Below are positions 6,506 to 7,359 of a DNA stretch of 7,359 nt, one piece after another (the first letter of the stretch is position 1; each line of letters starts with the position of its first letter). This stretch comes from an uncultured Eubacteriales bacterium (GTDB taxonomy: Bacteria; Bacillota; Clostridia; Oscillospirales; CAG-382): contig CAKSCN010000126.1 in assembly GCA_934444485.1 (NCBI GenBank), positions 1-7,359 on the forward strand, read 5' to 3'. The notes under the pieces were generated by a model. The model had not been told where the DNA came from, searched no databases, and saw only the letters and a list, made by a program, of their open reading frames with translations. The translations under genes were made by a program, and so were the position numbers.

Positions 6506-7359
6506 TCACTTCTTCAGCTTGTTCTTTTTTTCGCGTATCTTGCCTTTGGCAACTCTTATGTGCTGAACAATCGGCACGTTGCCGGGACAGGTATATGTAC
6601 AGCAGCCGCACTCAACGCAGGACATAGCATTGAAGCTCTCACAGGTATCGTAATCGCCTTTTGCGGAAAATGCCGCAAGATAGTTGGGCATGAGGTGCAT
6701 GGGACAGGCCGAAATACAGCGTCCGCAGTGGATACAGTTCGGCTCGGTCTTTTTAATTTTCTCGGGAGAAAGCGCAAGAAGAGCCGAGGTTCCCTTTGTT
6801 ACGACCGCATTCATGTCCCACTGCGCAAAACCCATCATAGGACCGCCGTTGACGAGTCTCTCGGGCTGTTTTGAGAAGCCGCCGCAGAACGCTATAACGT
6901 CATCAAACGACGTGCCGAGAGGAACGGAAAGATTAGCCGGCTCTTTTATGCAGTCACCGGCGACGGTAACGATTCGTCTTATGAGCGGCATTCCCTCGTA
7001 GAACGCATGACGCACGGCGGCGCAGGTCTCCGTGTTGAAAAGCACGCAACCGACGTCAGCCGGGAGTTTTCCTGCCGGAAGCTCTGTCTTTTTGAGAGCG
7101 TATATTATCTGGCGCTCATCGCCCTGAGGATACTTTGTTTTGAGGACCGCAATCTCAACGGAGTCGTCCTCGCTTGTGAAGTCACGCAAAAGCTTTATCG
7201 CATCTTTCTTGTTGTCCTCAATCGCAAGCGTCACCTTGCCGAGTCCGAGTGCGTGCATGAGAATTTTTGCGCCGTATACAACACTCTCCGCATCTTCAAG
7301 CATCAAGCGGTGGTTGGCGGTTATGTAAGGTTCGCACTCCGCACAGTTGACAATGAGGT
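6506..7359 (-). CDS. rnfC: Rnf complex NADH-side subunit RnfC, 5' end outside window
   Basis: RnfC is the peripheral cytoplasmic subunit that binds FMN and exchanges electrons with NAD(H). The last 283 residues are present out of the roughly 440 usual for the family; the N-terminal part lies beyond the right edge, and the reading frame is open to 7359. The first visible residues, LIVNCAECEPYITANHRLM, are the conserved ECEPY region of the flavin/NADH-binding domain. An SLBB-like stretch follows (SVPLGTSFDDVIAFCGG, about 6877-6927), then NGGPMMGF at about 6827-6850. Two [4Fe-4S] motifs come next, both CxxCxxCxxxCP: CIHCGRCISACP from 6736 and CVECGCCTYTCP from 6619 (coordinates descend along the gene). 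The C-terminus is strongly basic (KGKIREKKNKLKK). It should be the first gene of the operon, so the operon promoter is probably outside the window. Confidence 0.96.
   Translation of the reverse strand, partial: LIVNCAECEPYITANHRLMLEDAESVVYGAKILMHALGLGKVTLAIEDNKKDAIKLLRDFTSEDDSVEIAVLKTKYPQGDERQIIYALKKTELPAGKLPADVGCVLFNTETCAAVRHAFYEGMPLIRRIVTVAGDCIKEPANLSVPLGTSFDDVIAFCGGFSKQPERLVNGGPMMGFAQWDMNAVVTKGTSALLALSPEKIKKTEPNCIHCGRCISACPMHLMPNYLAAFSAKGDYDTCESFNAMSCVECGCCTYTCPGNVPIVQHIRVAKGKIREKKNKLKK

Noticed and set aside
1..7359. A CRISPR array, transposon ends, phage genes, tRNA genes or a toxin-antitoxin pair.
   Set aside because: No regularly spaced repeats, no transposase or integrase frames and no tRNA-like cloverleaf sequence were seen; nearly all sequence is accounted for by nine conventional genes.

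Overview
The window reads as an ordinary chromosomal stretch from an anaerobic member of the Firmicutes, most likely a Clostridia-type organism. The evidence is the Rnf gene order C-D-G-E-A-B, a cysteine-rich RnfB with several ferredoxin-type clusters, the presence of DUF951 and UPF0371/DUF1846 proteins that are common in Firmicutes, and strong GGAGG ribosome binding sites. No genus can be named from the sequence alone, and no mobile element, phage gene, CRISPR array, tRNA or rRNA was seen.

Left part (1-1050, minus strand): a two-gene leftward unit. A small putative metal-binding DUF951 protein is followed by prfA (peptide chain release factor 1), whose C-terminal end lies outside the window. 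A 217-base divergent intergenic region (1051-1267) holds a plausible extended -10 promoter in each direction and a short inverted repeat.

Middle (1268-2752, plus strand): one stand-alone gene for a UPF0371/DUF1846 protein of unknown function. It ends against a hairpin at 2769-2811 that has T-tracts on both strands. This hairpin probably terminates both this gene and the converging rnf operon.

Right part (2828-7359, minus strand): the Rnf operon in the order rnfC (5' end beyond the window), rnfD, rnfG, rnfE, rnfA, rnfB. The genes are tightly packed, with overlaps of 14 and 4 bases, a direct TAA-ATG abutment and a 14-base gap. Together they encode the membrane complex that couples electron transfer between reduced ferredoxin and NAD+ to ion pumping. 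RnfB takes electrons from ferredoxin and RnfA/RnfE carry them through the membrane on a shared iron-sulfur site. The covalently bound flavins of RnfG and RnfD pass them on, and RnfC reduces NAD+. All key cofactor residues that can be checked are present, so the complex looks functional. I see no convincing undescribed system. The least understood items are the UPF0371 protein with its glycine-rich GK motif and the DUF951-prfA pairing.
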